From DASTFY01 sp963829955 (GTDB lineage Bacteria > Actinomycetota > Acidimicrobiia > Acidimicrobiales > Ilumatobacteraceae): a stretch of DNA of 64,000 bases. Below the pieces are notes generated by a model. The model worked only from the letters and a program-made list of their open reading frames with translations. It did no database searches and was not told the origin of the DNA. A program made the translations under genes and the position numbers. Shown piece by piece: positions 1-8,546 of this stretch. Every line of letters starts with the position of its first letter. Position 1 is the first letter of the stretch. The DNA lies in contig CAWHKS010000018.1 in the NCBI GenBank assembly GCA_963829955.1, forward strand, positions 74,593 to 138,592, written 5' to 3'.

Positions 1-1
1 G

Positions 2-598
2 CTCCTGGAACGGCTCGGACCGAACCTCCACGACCTGGAGGTCCCGGTGGTCGGCGTGCTGGAGGCGATCGTCGCCACGCTCCGCTCGTTCTGGCGACCA
101 GTGGCCGATGACTGCGACCTGCCCACCGAGGCGGATCAGGCCGAGTGGCTGGCCGGCCACATCACGGCGACGTGGGAGAGACTCGGTCACCCGTGTCCGC
201 AGGAGGTGATCGACCGGGCGTTCGTCTACTGCGAGGAACGAGCATCGGCCTTCGACCCCTCAGCGTCCGTCCTGGTGCACGGCGACGCCCACGGCTGGAA
301 CACGCTCTCGGCCGGAGGCCGGGCGTTCAAGTTCGTCGACCCCGAGGGACTCCGGTCGACGCGCGCGCACGATCTGAGCGTGCCGATGCGGGAGTACAAC
401 GAACCGCTGCTGGCGGGCGACACGCCGAGGCTGGTGCGCCGGCGCGCCGAGCAGTTAGCTGCATGGGCCGAGATCGATCCCGAGCCGGTCTGGCAGTGGG
501 GTTTCATCGAACGGGTGTCGACCGGGCTTGCCAACCTTCGCGACTTCGAGGGCGACGCGGGAGCGGTGTTCCTCGAGGTCGCGGCACGCTGCCTCTGA
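2..598 (+). CDS. Aminoglycoside phosphotransferase, APH(6)/streptomycin 6-kinase-like (5' end outside window)
   Basis: The frame is already open at base 2, so this is the C-terminal 198 residues of a larger protein; the start codon lies upstream of the window. The visible part has the Brenner-type kinase catalytic motif HGDAHGWNTL, followed about 12 residues later by the metal-binding FVDPEGL. This spacing and wording are typical of the aminoglycoside/hydroxyurea kinase family (PF04655), which phosphorylates streptomycin-like substrates with ATP in the cytoplasm. The natural substrate cannot be told from sequence, and many actinobacterial members are not proven resistance genes. It ends 18 bases before the convergent VOC gene. 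Confidence 0.8.
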   Translation, partial: LLERLGPNLHDLEVPVVGVLEAIVATLRSFWRPVADDCDLPTEADQAEWLAGHITATWERLGHPCPQEVIDRAFVYCEERASAFDPSASVLVHGDAHGWNTLSAGGRAFKFVDPEGLRSTRAHDLSVPMREYNEPLLAGDTPRLVRRRAEQLAAWAEIDPEPVWQWGFIERVSTGLANLRDFEGDAGAVFLEVAARCL

Positions 599-616
599 CG
601 CCCTCTCTTCACTCGG

Positions 617-994
617 TCAGCCCGGTTCGGAGAGGTAGAAGGTGTTGCCGTCGATGTCCTTGAACGAGAACATCAGCGGCACGCCGGGCCAGGCCAGCAG
701 CTCGCCGACGTCGACGCCCTGCTCCGTCATCGACGCGTGCTCGGCGGTGGCGTCCGTGGTGACGAAGCGGATGCCCGTGTCGACGCCGGCCGGCAGCTCA
801 TCCCCCGCGGCCACGATGGCGACGGAGACCGGCGAGCCCGGCGCCGCCACCTCGATCCAGCGGAAGCCTTCGCTGAGCTCGGCGTCCATCTGCTTCTCGA
901 ACCCCAGCTTCTCGACGAAGAAGGCCGAGCTACGGTCCTGATCGGCGGCGGGGATGGCGACCGTGCGGATGGTCGTGATGTTGGTCGTCGGCAT
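617..994 (-). CDS. VOC family (glyoxalase/bleomycin-resistance fold) protein
   Basis: This 125-residue protein has one VOC module pair: an N-terminal betaalpha unit (TIRTVAIPAADQDRSSAFF, LGFE) and a C-terminal one ending FSFKDIDGNTFYLSEPG, the usual end of such domains. The ATG at 994 was chosen because an AGGAAGG ribosome-binding site sits about 9 bases upstream; the open frame extends 17 codons further without support. Members bind a divalent metal and act as dioxygenases, isomerases or antibiotic-binding proteins. The substrate here is unknown. It converges on the APH-like kinase. Confidence 0.8.
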   Translation of the reverse strand: MPTTNITTIRTVAIPAADQDRSSAFFVEKLGFEKQMDAELSEGFRWIEVAAPGSPVSVAIVAAGDELPAGVDTGIRFVTTDATAEHASMTEQGVDVGELLAWPGVPLMFSFKDIDGNTFYLSEPG

Positions 995-1082
995 GATGTG
1001 ACCCTTCCTGGTGCGCGTCGGTGCCGTCAGTGACGACGGGACCATGCGGAACTCATCGCACGAGTGCCACGCTGGCGAACGG

Positions 1083-2260
1083 TCAGGCCGTCACCGTGGT
1101 CGCGCTCTGGGCGTGTTCGACGCGGTCCTGAGCAGCAGCCGCGACTCGGCGTGTCTCCGCACGCCGCGCCATGAGCCGGGTGTTCGTATGGCTGGAATCG
1201 GACTGCATCGAGCTCTCAGCGTAGAAGTAGTCCGTCACGGCGACCAGCGCCTGCTTCGGCACGGCAACGGCGTTCGGCGAGCCATGGGCCATGAGCGACC
1301 ACGCCTCGTGGATCTGCGTAGTCAGGAATCGCTGGTTGCTCTGGGGGTCGACGAGGAACACCACACGCTCGATCGGGAACCGGTCGACGACACGCTGAAG
1401 CTCGTAGCGGGTGCCGGCGTTCTCCGGCCGGAAGCCGGACAGATCGAGGACGACGAGATCGACGCGTTCGAGCAACGTGTCGACGGCCGCCTTCCAGAAC
1501 CCTCCGTGGCACAGGAGCGGGCACAGCGGGTAGCTGCCGTATCGGTCCCGGATGCGGATGGTTGCATGACCAACGTTCGAGTAACGGACGCGGCCCTTCG
1601 GCTCGACGTGGCCGGCTCGTCGTCCGCACTCTGCCAGGAGCCGCTCCCGGGAGGCGATGAACATGGCCGACACGTCGCCGGCGTCCCGCGCCGACCGCAG
1701 CTCGGCCGGCGTCACCGATGCCGCGCTGCGCAGGAAGTAGACGTAGCCGAACTCGCGCCACGCCCCCTCGACGAAGGTCCGGATGCGGGGTTGGTTCTCG
1801 AACAGGCGCAGGTAGGCGATCTGCAGGGGTGGCCGTCCGATCACGTTGCGGCCGGCCGAGACCCGTTGGAGCTTCACGCGCACCTTGGGCAGCTTCCCCG
1901 CCTTCACGAACGTCACGTCGAGGGGAGGCACGACTGCCCGCGCGGCGTGGGGAGCGACGCGGCCGTGTCGGGCAAGAACTGCAGGAGAGCGGGGTCATCA
2001 GACAGTCGCTCCACGGTGCGGGACGTGCGCCACCGACGGCCGTTGGTGATCGCGCCGATCAGGAAGAGGAACGCGAGGAAAGCGGCTACCCCGGCGACGA
2101 TCAGCGGGACCCGGTCAGTCACGGGTTCGTCAGGGCGCCACGCCTCCGGCCACGAGTCAGTGCGATAGACGAGCGCGGCGACGACCACCGCGAGGGCCAG
2201 GACCGCCATGAAGATGCACCCAACGGTGGCCCCCGAGCGCGTGGGCTCGAGGCGAAGCAC
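1083..2260 (-). CDS. Two-TM membrane protein with conserved cytoplasmic domain, frameshifted
   Basis: Two reading frames make one protein of about 392 residues. The N-terminal frame starts at a GTG at 2260, with GGAGG about 8 bases upstream, and encodes two membrane helices (GCIFMAVLALAVVVAALVY and VPLIVAGVAAFLAFLFLIG). The other frame continues from about 1940 to 1083 with a soluble domain containing GAWREFGYVYFLRSA, DLVVLDLSGFRPENAGTRYE and ERVVFLVDPQSNQRF. The length is one base short of a whole number of codons, consistent with one missing base near 1938-1943. The last segment looks like a Rossmann-type alpha/beta fold in which residues are compared across a membrane-anchored family, but I do not recognise a characterised family and give no function. 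Confidence 0.55.
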
Positions 2261-2423
2261 CCCCACCTGCCTCCACCCAGGTCGGTTCTTCCCCACGGCA
2301 AACCCCGCTCGCTCGACCGCGCCAAGCGCGACCGGCCGACGGTACCGCATACCTCGGATCAGATCGGTCGGCGCTGAAGGCTCGAGCCCGCGGGCCCCCT
2401 CCTTCTCTCGCGCCAGGACGAGC

Positions 2424-2795
2424 TCACCGCGGGAGCGGCTCCCACAGCTGCACGGCATTGCCCTCCGGGTCGCTGAGCTGAGCAAAGCGGCCGTTCGGGT
2501 AGATCTCGGCGTCGACCGTCACCTCGATGCCACTCTGCCGGAGCTGATCGACGACCGCGTCGAGATCGTCGACGCGCAGGTTGATGCCCCAGCCGTGCGC
2601 GCCCAGGTATGGGCTCTCCGCCTGCTCGGGGCCGAACGGCGCGAAGACGGTGGGCCCGGCCGCCTGCTCCCAGACCGCCGCGTCGTAGCTCTGCGGTGGC
2701 GCCAGGATCCCGAGGTGATCCGCGTACCAGCCGTTCAGCAGGTCGGGATCCTGGGCCTTGAAGAAGAAGCCGCCGATCCCATTCACATGTGCCAT
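2424..2795 (-). CDS. VOC family protein, glyoxalase-like
   Basis: This 123-residue protein begins at ATG 2795 (MAHVNGIGGFFFKAQDP) and ends QLSDPEGNAVQLWEPLPR. Both halves are recognisable VOC betaalphabetabetabeta units: the first carries LNGWYADHLGI, the second LRVDDLDAVVDQLRQSGIEV and the terminal DPEGN-x-xQLWE with the usual metal-ligand Glu. The longer open frame upstream has no coding character and runs into tRNA-like sequence, so the ATG at 2795 is preferred. The substrate is unknown. Confidence 0.8.
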   Translation of the reverse strand: MAHVNGIGGFFFKAQDPDLLNGWYADHLGILAPPQSYDAAVWEQAAGPTVFAPFGPEQAESPYLGAHGWGINLRVDDLDAVVDQLRQSGIEVTVDAEIYPNGRFAQLSDPEGNAVQLWEPLPR

Positions 2796-2847
2796 GTCCC
2801 CAGCATCACACCCCTGCCCATCTGTCCCATGCGTGCCTGTCAGCGGG

Positions 2848-2905
2848 TGGTGCGCGCTGAGGGGCTCGAACCGCCGACGGGGCCCACAGACTGTGATGGA
2901 GGTTT
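2848..2905 (-). pseudogene. tRNA 3'-end remnant (T-arm and CCA end, tRNA-Val-like)
   Basis: Read on the minus strand, the last 31 bases match the T-arm, acceptor 3' strand and CCA end of the intact tRNA-Val at 4870-4946 at 29 positions; 19 bases (2854-2872) are identical. One substitution produces a C-C mismatch in the T-stem and another changes the acceptor strand. The preceding bases keep CCTCC but have no proper anticodon arm, and no matching 5' acceptor strand or D-arm follows. It is therefore a degenerate tRNA or an attachment-site-like fragment rather than a working gene. Confidence 0.45.
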
Positions 2906-2936
2906 TCGAGCAGGGCCCACGTTCGGGTGACGTAAC

Positions 2937-3216
2937 GTGCGCATCGTGGACGTCTCCCGGCGACCGGACCTGGACGACTATCTGCGCCGCACAGCCTCGG
3001 GCGAACTGCTCTGGACACTGCACGGCACCGTCTACGAGGCTCACGACGACCACGAGACGCTGACCTTGCACCGCGAGCACCGCGTGCTTCACCTCACGAT
3101 GAACGCTCGATGGCACGGCGCGCGTGTCGGCGACCGTTCGGTCTGCGGATGCCCCTGAGGATGAACGCGAGAAGTGGGAGCAACTCATGGCCCTGGTCGA
3201 AACGCAGGCCATCTAG
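2937..3216 (+). CDS. Small hypothetical protein, probably frameshifted
   Basis: A GTG at 2937 opens a frame reading MRIVDVSRRPDLDDYLRR, through VLHLTMNARWHGARV. That frame stops at 3158, but the adjacent frame continues as SADAPEDEREKWEQLMALVE and ends at 3216, which looks more like a natural C-terminus. Joined, they make about 92 residues with one extra base between 3118 and 3150. No family is recognised. The start overlaps the tRNA-like remnant region, and coding status is uncertain. Confidence 0.3.
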
Positions 3217-3309
3217 TAGTTCGCGAATGGTCGATCTGGGAACCCAGGGGGTGGCCTGCTCGGCAGCGGGGCGCCCGCCCGCCTAGCTGGTGTCCTCCCG
3301 GCAAGACCG

Positions 3310-4200
3310 TCAGCCGAGGAAGCGGTTGACGAAGGTCTGGGCGGCCGCGGTGTCAACCCGCCAGGAGTAGTCAGCGCCGTGGCACGTGGCACTGGGGCCG
3401 TACGACACCACCGCGACGACCCGGTTCGTGTTGTTGACGAAGACCGGTCCGCCCGAGTCGCCGAAGCACGAGCCGCCGCGGCCGCCGACGTCGCTCGGGT
3501 TGTTGAGCGTGTGCAGGTTGCCGCCGGCGGACTGGTTGCCGTTGAGCTCGACGATGCGCGAGGTCGACTTGAAGCGCGACTCGATGTCCATCGGCCTCGG
3601 CTGGATGGCCTGGATTCCATAGCCGACCGTCTCGACGAGAGCGTCGTTCGGTGCGGCGGTTGCGACGAGCTGCTCGGCCGTGCCGAGCGCAGCCAGTCGC
3701 CCGTACCTGCTCATCCGCGTGGCGTGCTTCAACTCGACCACACCGACGTCATGGTTGACCGGGAAGTCGGCGAAGTTGTCGTAGTCGGGATGCGGATACG
3801 CCGTGCCGCGCGTGTACGCGCTGTTCTGGTTGAGCCACGAGCTGCGCGCCGCGTACAGCGCCTCTTCTGTGGGGTAGTCAGCCCGGGCCGGCCAGCCCTT
3901 CAGGACCTCCTGCTCCTGGAACGTGACCCACACGTCGGTCCCACCACTCGTGCCCGGGCTGACCTGGCCCTTCGTCCCGATGCCGTACGTGCAATGGGCA
4001 GCCGTCAGGAACGTGCTGGCGTCGAGCAGCGTCCCGCTGCAGCTGAACCAGCCCGGCTCGCCCGGGTCGAAGAAGATCATGAAGCCGACGTACGGGTGCT
4101 CGCCGGCGTCGGGCTGGCCGTACGTGATGGCGCCCGCCGGAGCGGCGGTCGCGATCACCAGGGCTACGGCACCAAAGACCGCAAGCTTGAGTCGCCTCAT
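3310..4200 (-). CDS. Secreted trypsin-like (S1) serine protease
   Basis: The protein has 296 residues. Residues 1-24 form a signal peptide (MRRLKLAVFGAVALVIATA, then PAGA), so the enzyme is exported. The chymotrypsin-fold triad is complete: His69 in TAAHC, Asp151 in NHDVGVVEL and Ser249 in FGDSGGP. The disulfide-forming CSGTLLD segment before the histidine and the GDSGGPVF oxyanion region are intact. ATG 4200 has AGGAGGG 5 bases upstream. It stands alone in a gene-poor stretch, with no inhibitor or secretion partner beside it. The substrate is unknown. Confidence 0.9.
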   Translation of the reverse strand: MRRLKLAVFGAVALVIATAAPAGAITYGQPDAGEHPYVGFMIFFDPGEPGWFSCSGTLLDASTFLTAAHCTYGIGTKGQVSPGTSGGTDVWVTFQEQEVLKGWPARADYPTEEALYAARSSWLNQNSAYTRGTAYPHPDYDNFADFPVNHDVGVVELKHATRMSRYGRLAALGTAEQLVATAAPNDALVETVGYGIQAIQPRPMDIESRFKSTSRIVELNGNQSAGGNLHTLNNPSDVGGRGGSCFGDSGGPVFVNNTNRVVAVVSYGPSATCHGADYSWRVDTAAAQTFVNRFLG

Positions 4201-4869
4201 CGAGCCCTCCTCTGCCGCCGGAAACCTCGCCTCCGGCGTCCGTTCACCGTGCAGGCAGCCTAATCCCGCTCAGCACGCCGCTCGAGTTCGACCCCCCGGT
4301 CGGGCACGGTCGCCTGTGCCGTACTCGGCGTCCGAGCCCGGGCGCGTTGCCATGAGGAGGAGACGGGCCAGCCGCACAGAGCGGCCGAGCGGTGTGCAAC
4401 CACCGCCCGGCCCGAGGCAACACCTCGTGAGAGAGGTGCTGACCCATGCCAGACGATAGGTCCGCCATCGTTGCCGTCACGCCGGTACGAACCCGGTGAC
4501 CGGCGTCGAGCAGCTCGTGATCGAGTACGCCGACGGTTTGCAGCAGGTGCAGGGGCCCGGTCCGAGAGTCGTGAGCTTGCCGACCGTGCCGGGCTCGACC
4601 ACCGGGAGGACGGCCCTGTCGGGCTCACCCGTTGAAGCCGATGGTGACCGACCGTCTCACTCTCACCCTGCTCGCTGTGCGGCCCGATGGTGCGAGCGCT
4701 CTTGTTCTGGGCCTCGAGGGACAGGCGCTACCAGCGCCCAAGTTCGCCGATGAGCGCTTTACCTTCGACCGGCCGCCGGTCGCTGCCGCCATGATCCGCC
4801 CCTAGTTAGAGATTGAGAGAGCGGTGCGGTCCCCAGCAGTAGCAGCCACCTAGCGGTATCTACCTGCGT
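4201..4869. other. Gene-poor stretch with one possible 54-codon ORF
   Basis: Nothing convincing is encoded between the protease start and tRNA-Val. The only frame with protein-like composition is 4641-4805 on the plus strand (MVTDRLTLTLLAVRPDG, ending AAAMIRP), 54 codons with no good ribosome-binding site; it may be a relic. Longer frames here are rich in Arg/Ser/Pro and look non-coding. The upstream part should hold the protease promoter, but no clear -10/-35 elements are visible. Confidence 0.4.
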
Positions 4870-4946
4870 TGGTGGGCGCTGAGGGGCTCGAACCCCCGAC
4901 CCCCTCCTTGTAAGGGAGGTGCTCTAGCCAGCTGAGCTAAGCGCCC
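4870..4946 (-). tRNA. tRNA-Val (anticodon TAC)
   Basis: The minus strand folds as a standard cloverleaf: acceptor GGGCGCT pairs with AGCGCCC, D-arm GCTC/GAGC with AGCTGGCTA loop, anticodon stem CCTCC/GGAGG around loop CTTACAA (anticodon TAC, reading GUA) and T-loop TTCGAGC. The CCA end is encoded. The discriminator base is A. Confidence 0.95.
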
Positions 4947-5160
4947 GACGCGGACGAGAGGTCCGCCCGGGAAGCGGAAAGCCTACTGCCGGGGGTCCGC
5001 GGCGCGGCCGAAGATGTTCCATCCGCAAGCATGCACGCCAGATTGCGGAAACCGGCACGAGAGGCGAACGCGCCCGGCTGGAACGACCCGACAACGCCGG
5101 ACCGCGGACGACGACGGCTGGACGAGGGCCGCAACCCGCCCACGGGCTAGACCTGCGGCG

Positions 5161-5754
5161 ATGCTCGGCCGGTTCGTGGCGACGTTCGTGGCCGTGTTCC
5201 TGGCCGAGCTGCCCGACAAGACGATGGTGGCCACGCTCGTGCTCACCACGACCTACCGACGGGCGTTCTGGGTGTGGCTGGGCGCCGCGGCAGCGTTCCT
5301 CGTCCACGTGACGATCGCCGTGATCGCCGGCGACCTGCTGAACCGCTTGCCGGACCGGCCGGTCAAGGCCGTGGTCGCGGTGCTCTTCGCGGTCGGGGCG
5401 ATCGTCCTGTGGCGTCAGCGCGGCGAGCCGGTCGACCCGGACGAGGAAGAGGAACAGCTGCACCTCCACGCGGCCACCTCGCCGGTACGCATCTGCGGCA
5501 TCGCGTTCACAACTCTGCTCCTGGCCGAGATCGGTGACCTGACCCAGCTCACCATCGCCAGCCTCGCCGCCTCCAGCGGCCAGCCGGTGCCGGTGTTCTT
5601 CGGTGGGCTGCTGGCGCTCTGGACCGTGGCGGCCATCGCCGCGGCCAGTGGCTCCGCCATCCTCAAGCGGATCCCGGTGCGGACCGTGCGGACCGGCGCC
5701 AGCATCGTGTTCGCGCTGCTGGCCGTCGTCACGTTGGTGGAGGCCGTGGCCTGA
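5161..5754 (+). CDS. UPF0016/GDT1-TMEM165 family cation transporter
   Basis: This 197-residue membrane protein is made of two related three-helix halves separated by an acidic, His-containing loop (EPVDPDEEEEQLHLHA). The first family signature is ELPDKT; the second is AEIGDLTQ, where the usual Lys/Arg after Asp is Leu. Relatives exchange Mn2+ or Ca2+ for protons at membranes. ATG 5161 begins right at the first helix; upstream codons are not protein-like. The gene converges on the inositol-phosphatase-like gene 9 bases away. Confidence 0.85.
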   Translation: MLGRFVATFVAVFLAELPDKTMVATLVLTTTYRRAFWVWLGAAAAFLVHVTIAVIAGDLLNRLPDRPVKAVVAVLFAVGAIVLWRQRGEPVDPDEEEEQLHLHAATSPVRICGIAFTTLLLAEIGDLTQLTIASLAASSGQPVPVFFGGLLALWTVAAIAAASGSAILKRIPVRTVRTGASIVFALLAVVTLVEAVA

Positions 5755-5762
5755 GCAGCAGC

Positions 5763-6527
5763 TCAGAACGACACCCGCGCCTCCACGAGCTCGGTCAGCA
5801 ACGACGACGTCGCCGCGGCGACCGGCGTGCGCTTCTCGGTGGCGTCGCGCAGCACGAGGTCCCGGGAGAACGCGTCGACGACGTGCGCGCCGGCCTCCCG
5901 GCAGATCAACATCCCGCCCAGGAAGTCCCAGACGCCGTGCGCGTTGCGGCTGCAGTCGATGTAGCCGTCCAGCACCCCGCAGGCCACCGCGCACAGGTCG
6001 AGCGCCGCCGCCCCCAGCGCCCGGTACTGCCGCCAGCCGAGCCACCGCGGCGGGAAGCCGGACAGGCCGACGAGCGCGTCCCCGACCGTTGCGCATCTGG
6101 ACGGTGTGATGGGCGAGCCGTTGCGCATGGCCCCCTCACCCCGCCGGGCCTCGAAGCGGTCACCGGTCACGACGTTGATCACGAGAGCGGCCAGCGGTCC
6201 CTGCTCATCGAGCGCGCACAACGACGTCGCGAACCACGGGATGCCGTGGGCGGCGTTGGTGGATCCGTCCAGCGGATCGACCACCACGAGCAGCGGCCGA
6301 TCCGCGTTCCGCAAGCCGCTCTCCTCCGACAGCACCCCCGCGCCACCCCGCTCCAGCACAACCAGCGCGGCGGCGTCGGCGGCCAGGTCCGAGTGGTGCT
6401 GGCCGGCTCGGGTACCCGCGAGCCCCCAGTCGTCCAACGATCCCAGGGCGGCGCGGATGGCGGCCGCCGTCTCGTCGAGGAGGGCTGCGGCGGCCGACCC
6501 CGTCGGTTCGCCACTCCCCCGCGCCAC
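5763..6527 (-). CDS. Inositol monophosphatase family protein
   Basis: This 254-residue protein has the Li+-sensitive phosphatase signatures in order: LSEES (metal-binding Glu, about residues 67-70), DPLDGSTN (residues 84-91) and VWDFLGG (Asp201). These hold the two or three Mg2+ ions that hydrolyse a phosphate monoester such as inositol-1-phosphate, fructose-1,6-bisphosphate, histidinol phosphate or PAP. Sequence alone does not choose between these substrates. It is divergent from the small hypothetical gene at 6598. Confidence 0.85.
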   Translation of the reverse strand: MARGSGEPTGSAAAALLDETAAAIRAALGSLDDWGLAGTRAGQHHSDLAADAAALVVLERGGAGVLSEESGLRNADRPLLVVVDPLDGSTNAAHGIPWFATSLCALDEQGPLAALVINVVTGDRFEARRGEGAMRNGSPITPSRCATVGDALVGLSGFPPRWLGWRQYRALGAAALDLCAVACGVLDGYIDCSRNAHGVWDFLGGMLICREAGAHVVDAFSRDLVLRDATEKRTPVAAATSSLLTELVEARVSF

Positions 6528-6597
6528 GACCCCTCACGGTAGTGGCAGGCTGGGGCCCGACCACCGACGAACCGAACCGGAGGAGAGAGGGGACCGC

Positions 6598-7170
6598 GTG
6601 GCAGTCATCGACGTGGCCGGGTTCGTGTCCGACCTGAAGGACCATGCCATCGGGCATGGCTTCCACGTCCACGACGAGCGCCACTTCGTCGAGACGTACT
6701 CGCTGCGCCAGACCTGGGAGGTCGATCTCCACCCCGAGGAGGCCTGCCAGGGGCCCATCGACCTGCACCTGGCGCTCGACATCGACCCACGCGCCCTCCT
6801 CGGGTTCGAGGACGCCATGGCCGCCGAGGACGACCACGACGACGAACCGCCGGACGGCTTCTCCTTCCCCCTGCACTTCACCTGGATGCTCCCGCCCCTG
6901 CCCGAGCCCCCCGACCTCCTCGTGCTGGCGACCGAGGTCGCCGGCATCGGGGGCGTGTCGCTCCCGATCGAGGTGGCTGCCATCGACACCATCCCCTCGG
7001 TGACCGACGCTCCGGAGCGCAGCCTCTCCATCGTCGCCCGCGTCAACGTCTCGCTCGCCCAGGTCTACCTGGGTGAAGACGTGCTCTGTGACACGCTCGA
7101 CAAGTGCCGCAGGGTCAGCCTCTACCTGCTCGAGCAGGCCGAGGCGTGGCTCGGGGACAGCGAGCTGTGA
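6598..7170 (+). CDS. Hypothetical actinobacterial protein
   Basis: This 190-residue soluble protein starts at GTG 6598, behind a purine-rich GGAGGAGAGAGGGG leader. It is acidic in the middle (AMAAEDDHDDEPPDG) and has hydrophobic beta-like segments (IDLHLALDID, DLLVLATEVAGIGG). It ends in an amphipathic helix (CRRVSLYLLEQAEAWLGD). I do not recognise a family and see no signal peptide or catalytic motif. A small acidic gene follows 46 bases later on the same strand and may be co-transcribed. Confidence 0.7.
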   Translation: MAVIDVAGFVSDLKDHAIGHGFHVHDERHFVETYSLRQTWEVDLHPEEACQGPIDLHLALDIDPRALLGFEDAMAAEDDHDDEPPDGFSFPLHFTWMLPPLPEPPDLLVLATEVAGIGGVSLPIEVAAIDTIPSVTDAPERSLSIVARVNVSLAQVYLGEDVLCDTLDKCRRVSLYLLEQAEAWLGDSEL

Positions 7171-7216
7171 GTCCCATGCCGTCAGAGAGCGAGCCGTCAC
7201 ACGGGAAGAACAGCCG

Positions 7217-7492
7217 ATGCGCATCACCCAGCTGATCGACATCCTGCGGGACTACCCGCCGGACTGGGAGGTGGAGCTGGCGGTCGTCGCTCCGGTCGAG
7301 CCCGACGACCCCGACATCACCGTGGACCGCTACTCGGTCGAAGGCGTCCTGCCGTGGGAGGACGACGACACCGACCAGGCGTTCGTCTGGTTGGTCGGCG
7401 GCGAGGACGACAACGTGGGGGCCTTCCTGGACGTTGTCGACGGTGGCGAGGACGACAACGTCGAGGCCTTCCTCGACACGGTCGACGAGTGA
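7217..7492 (+). CDS. Small acidic protein with duplicated C-terminal motif
   Basis: The protein has 91 residues, very rich in Asp/Glu, starting MRITQLIDILRDYPPDWEVE. This N-terminus resembles small actinobacterial proteins that begin with a short helix and a DWEVEL strand. The C-terminus carries two tandem copies of a 15-residue unit, GGEDDNV-x-AFLD-x-VD. GGAAG lies about 9 bases before ATG 7217. Its stop is 13 bases before the agmatinase-family start, so the three genes from 6598 are probably one transcript. No function is assigned. Confidence 0.6.
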   Translation: MRITQLIDILRDYPPDWEVELAVVAPVEPDDPDITVDRYSVEGVLPWEDDDTDQAFVWLVGGEDDNVGAFLDVVDGGEDDNVEAFLDTVDE

Positions 7493-7505
7493 CACTGTCC
7501 GCATC

Positions 7506-8537
7506 GTGACCGAACCCCAGCGCGACATCCCTCCCGGTTTGCAGGACCAGCTCGACCTGGCGCACGCGGGCCTGGTCACGTTCGGCCACCGCCCGTTCCT
7601 GTCCGAGCCCGAGCAGCTCGACACCTGGCAACCGGACGTCGCCATCGTCGGCGCACCATTCGACGTCAGCACCACGAACCGCCCTGGCGCCCGCTTCGGA
7701 CCGCGGGCGATCCGCGCCCTGGCGTACGAGCCCGGGACCTACCACTTGGACCTCGGCATCGAGATCTTCGACTGGTTGGAGGTGGTGGACTTCGGCGACG
7801 CCCATTGCCCCCACGGGCAGACCGAAGCCAGCCACGCCAACATCCGCGCCCGGGTCGGCGAGATCGCTAGCCGGGGGATCATCCCCGTCATCCTCGGCGG
7901 TGACCACTCCATCACCTGGCCGGCGGCGACCGCGGTGGCCGACCACTTCGGCTTCGGCAACGTCGGCATCGTCCACTTCGACGCCCATGCCGACACGGCC
8001 GACATCGTCGACGGCAATCTGGCCTCGCACGGCACTCCCATGCGGCGGCTCATCGAGTCCGGCGCGGTCCTGGGCCGCAACTTCGTGCAGGTCGGCCTGC
8101 GCGGCTACTGGCCACCGCAGGACACGTTCGAGTGGATGCAGACCCAGGGCATGCGATGGCACCTCATGCACGAGGTGTGGGAGCGGGGGATGGCCGCGGT
8201 CATCGAGGACGCGGTGGCCGAGGCCCTCGACGGGGCGGAGCACCTCTACGTCAGCGTTGACATCGACGTGCTCGATCCTGGCTTCGCGCCGGGCACCGGC
8301 ACGCCCGAGCCCGGCGGGCTCAACCCCGCCGACCTTCTGCGCACCGTGCGGGCCCTGGCCATGCGCACCAACGTGGTCGCCCTCGACGTGGTCGAGGTGG
8401 CGCCGCCCTACGACGTGAGCGACACGACAGTGAACAACGCCCACCGGGTGGTGTTCGAGGCGCTGGCCGGCCTGGCGTGGCAGCGCCGCCAAGCGGCCGG
8501 GGGCGAGGCCGGCCCACCGGCGCTTCCGCATCGCTGA
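7506..8537 (+). CDS. Agmatinase/arginase family ureohydrolase
   Basis: This 343-residue protein has all three binuclear Mn2+ motifs of the ureohydrolase fold: GGDHS (His134), DAHAD (159-163) and SVDIDVLDP (Asp252, Asp254). The family cleaves guanidino compounds to urea and an amine: agmatine to putrescine, guanidinobutyrate to GABA, or arginine to ornithine. The length and the N-terminal FGHRPF segment favour agmatinase-like over arginase. A polyamine-type ABC transporter lies just downstream on the other strand, which would fit an amine product, but the substrate is inferred. Start is GTG 7506. Confidence 0.85.
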   Translation: MTEPQRDIPPGLQDQLDLAHAGLVTFGHRPFLSEPEQLDTWQPDVAIVGAPFDVSTTNRPGARFGPRAIRALAYEPGTYHLDLGIEIFDWLEVVDFGDAHCPHGQTEASHANIRARVGEIASRGIIPVILGGDHSITWPAATAVADHFGFGNVGIVHFDAHADTADIVDGNLASHGTPMRRLIESGAVLGRNFVQVGLRGYWPPQDTFEWMQTQGMRWHLMHEVWERGMAAVIEDAVAEALDGAEHLYVSVDIDVLDPGFAPGTGTPEPGGLNPADLLRTVRALAMRTNVVALDVVEVAPPYDVSDTTVNNAHRVVFEALAGLAWQRRQAAGGEAGPPALPHR

Positions 8538-8546
8538 CGGTGGCTG

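Noticed and set aside
2848..2945. A selenocysteine tRNA (selC) near 2.9 kb, which would match the selenoprotein
   Set aside because: The anticodon region has no UCA in a proper loop, the T-stem has a mismatch, and there is no 8-bp acceptor or long variable arm.
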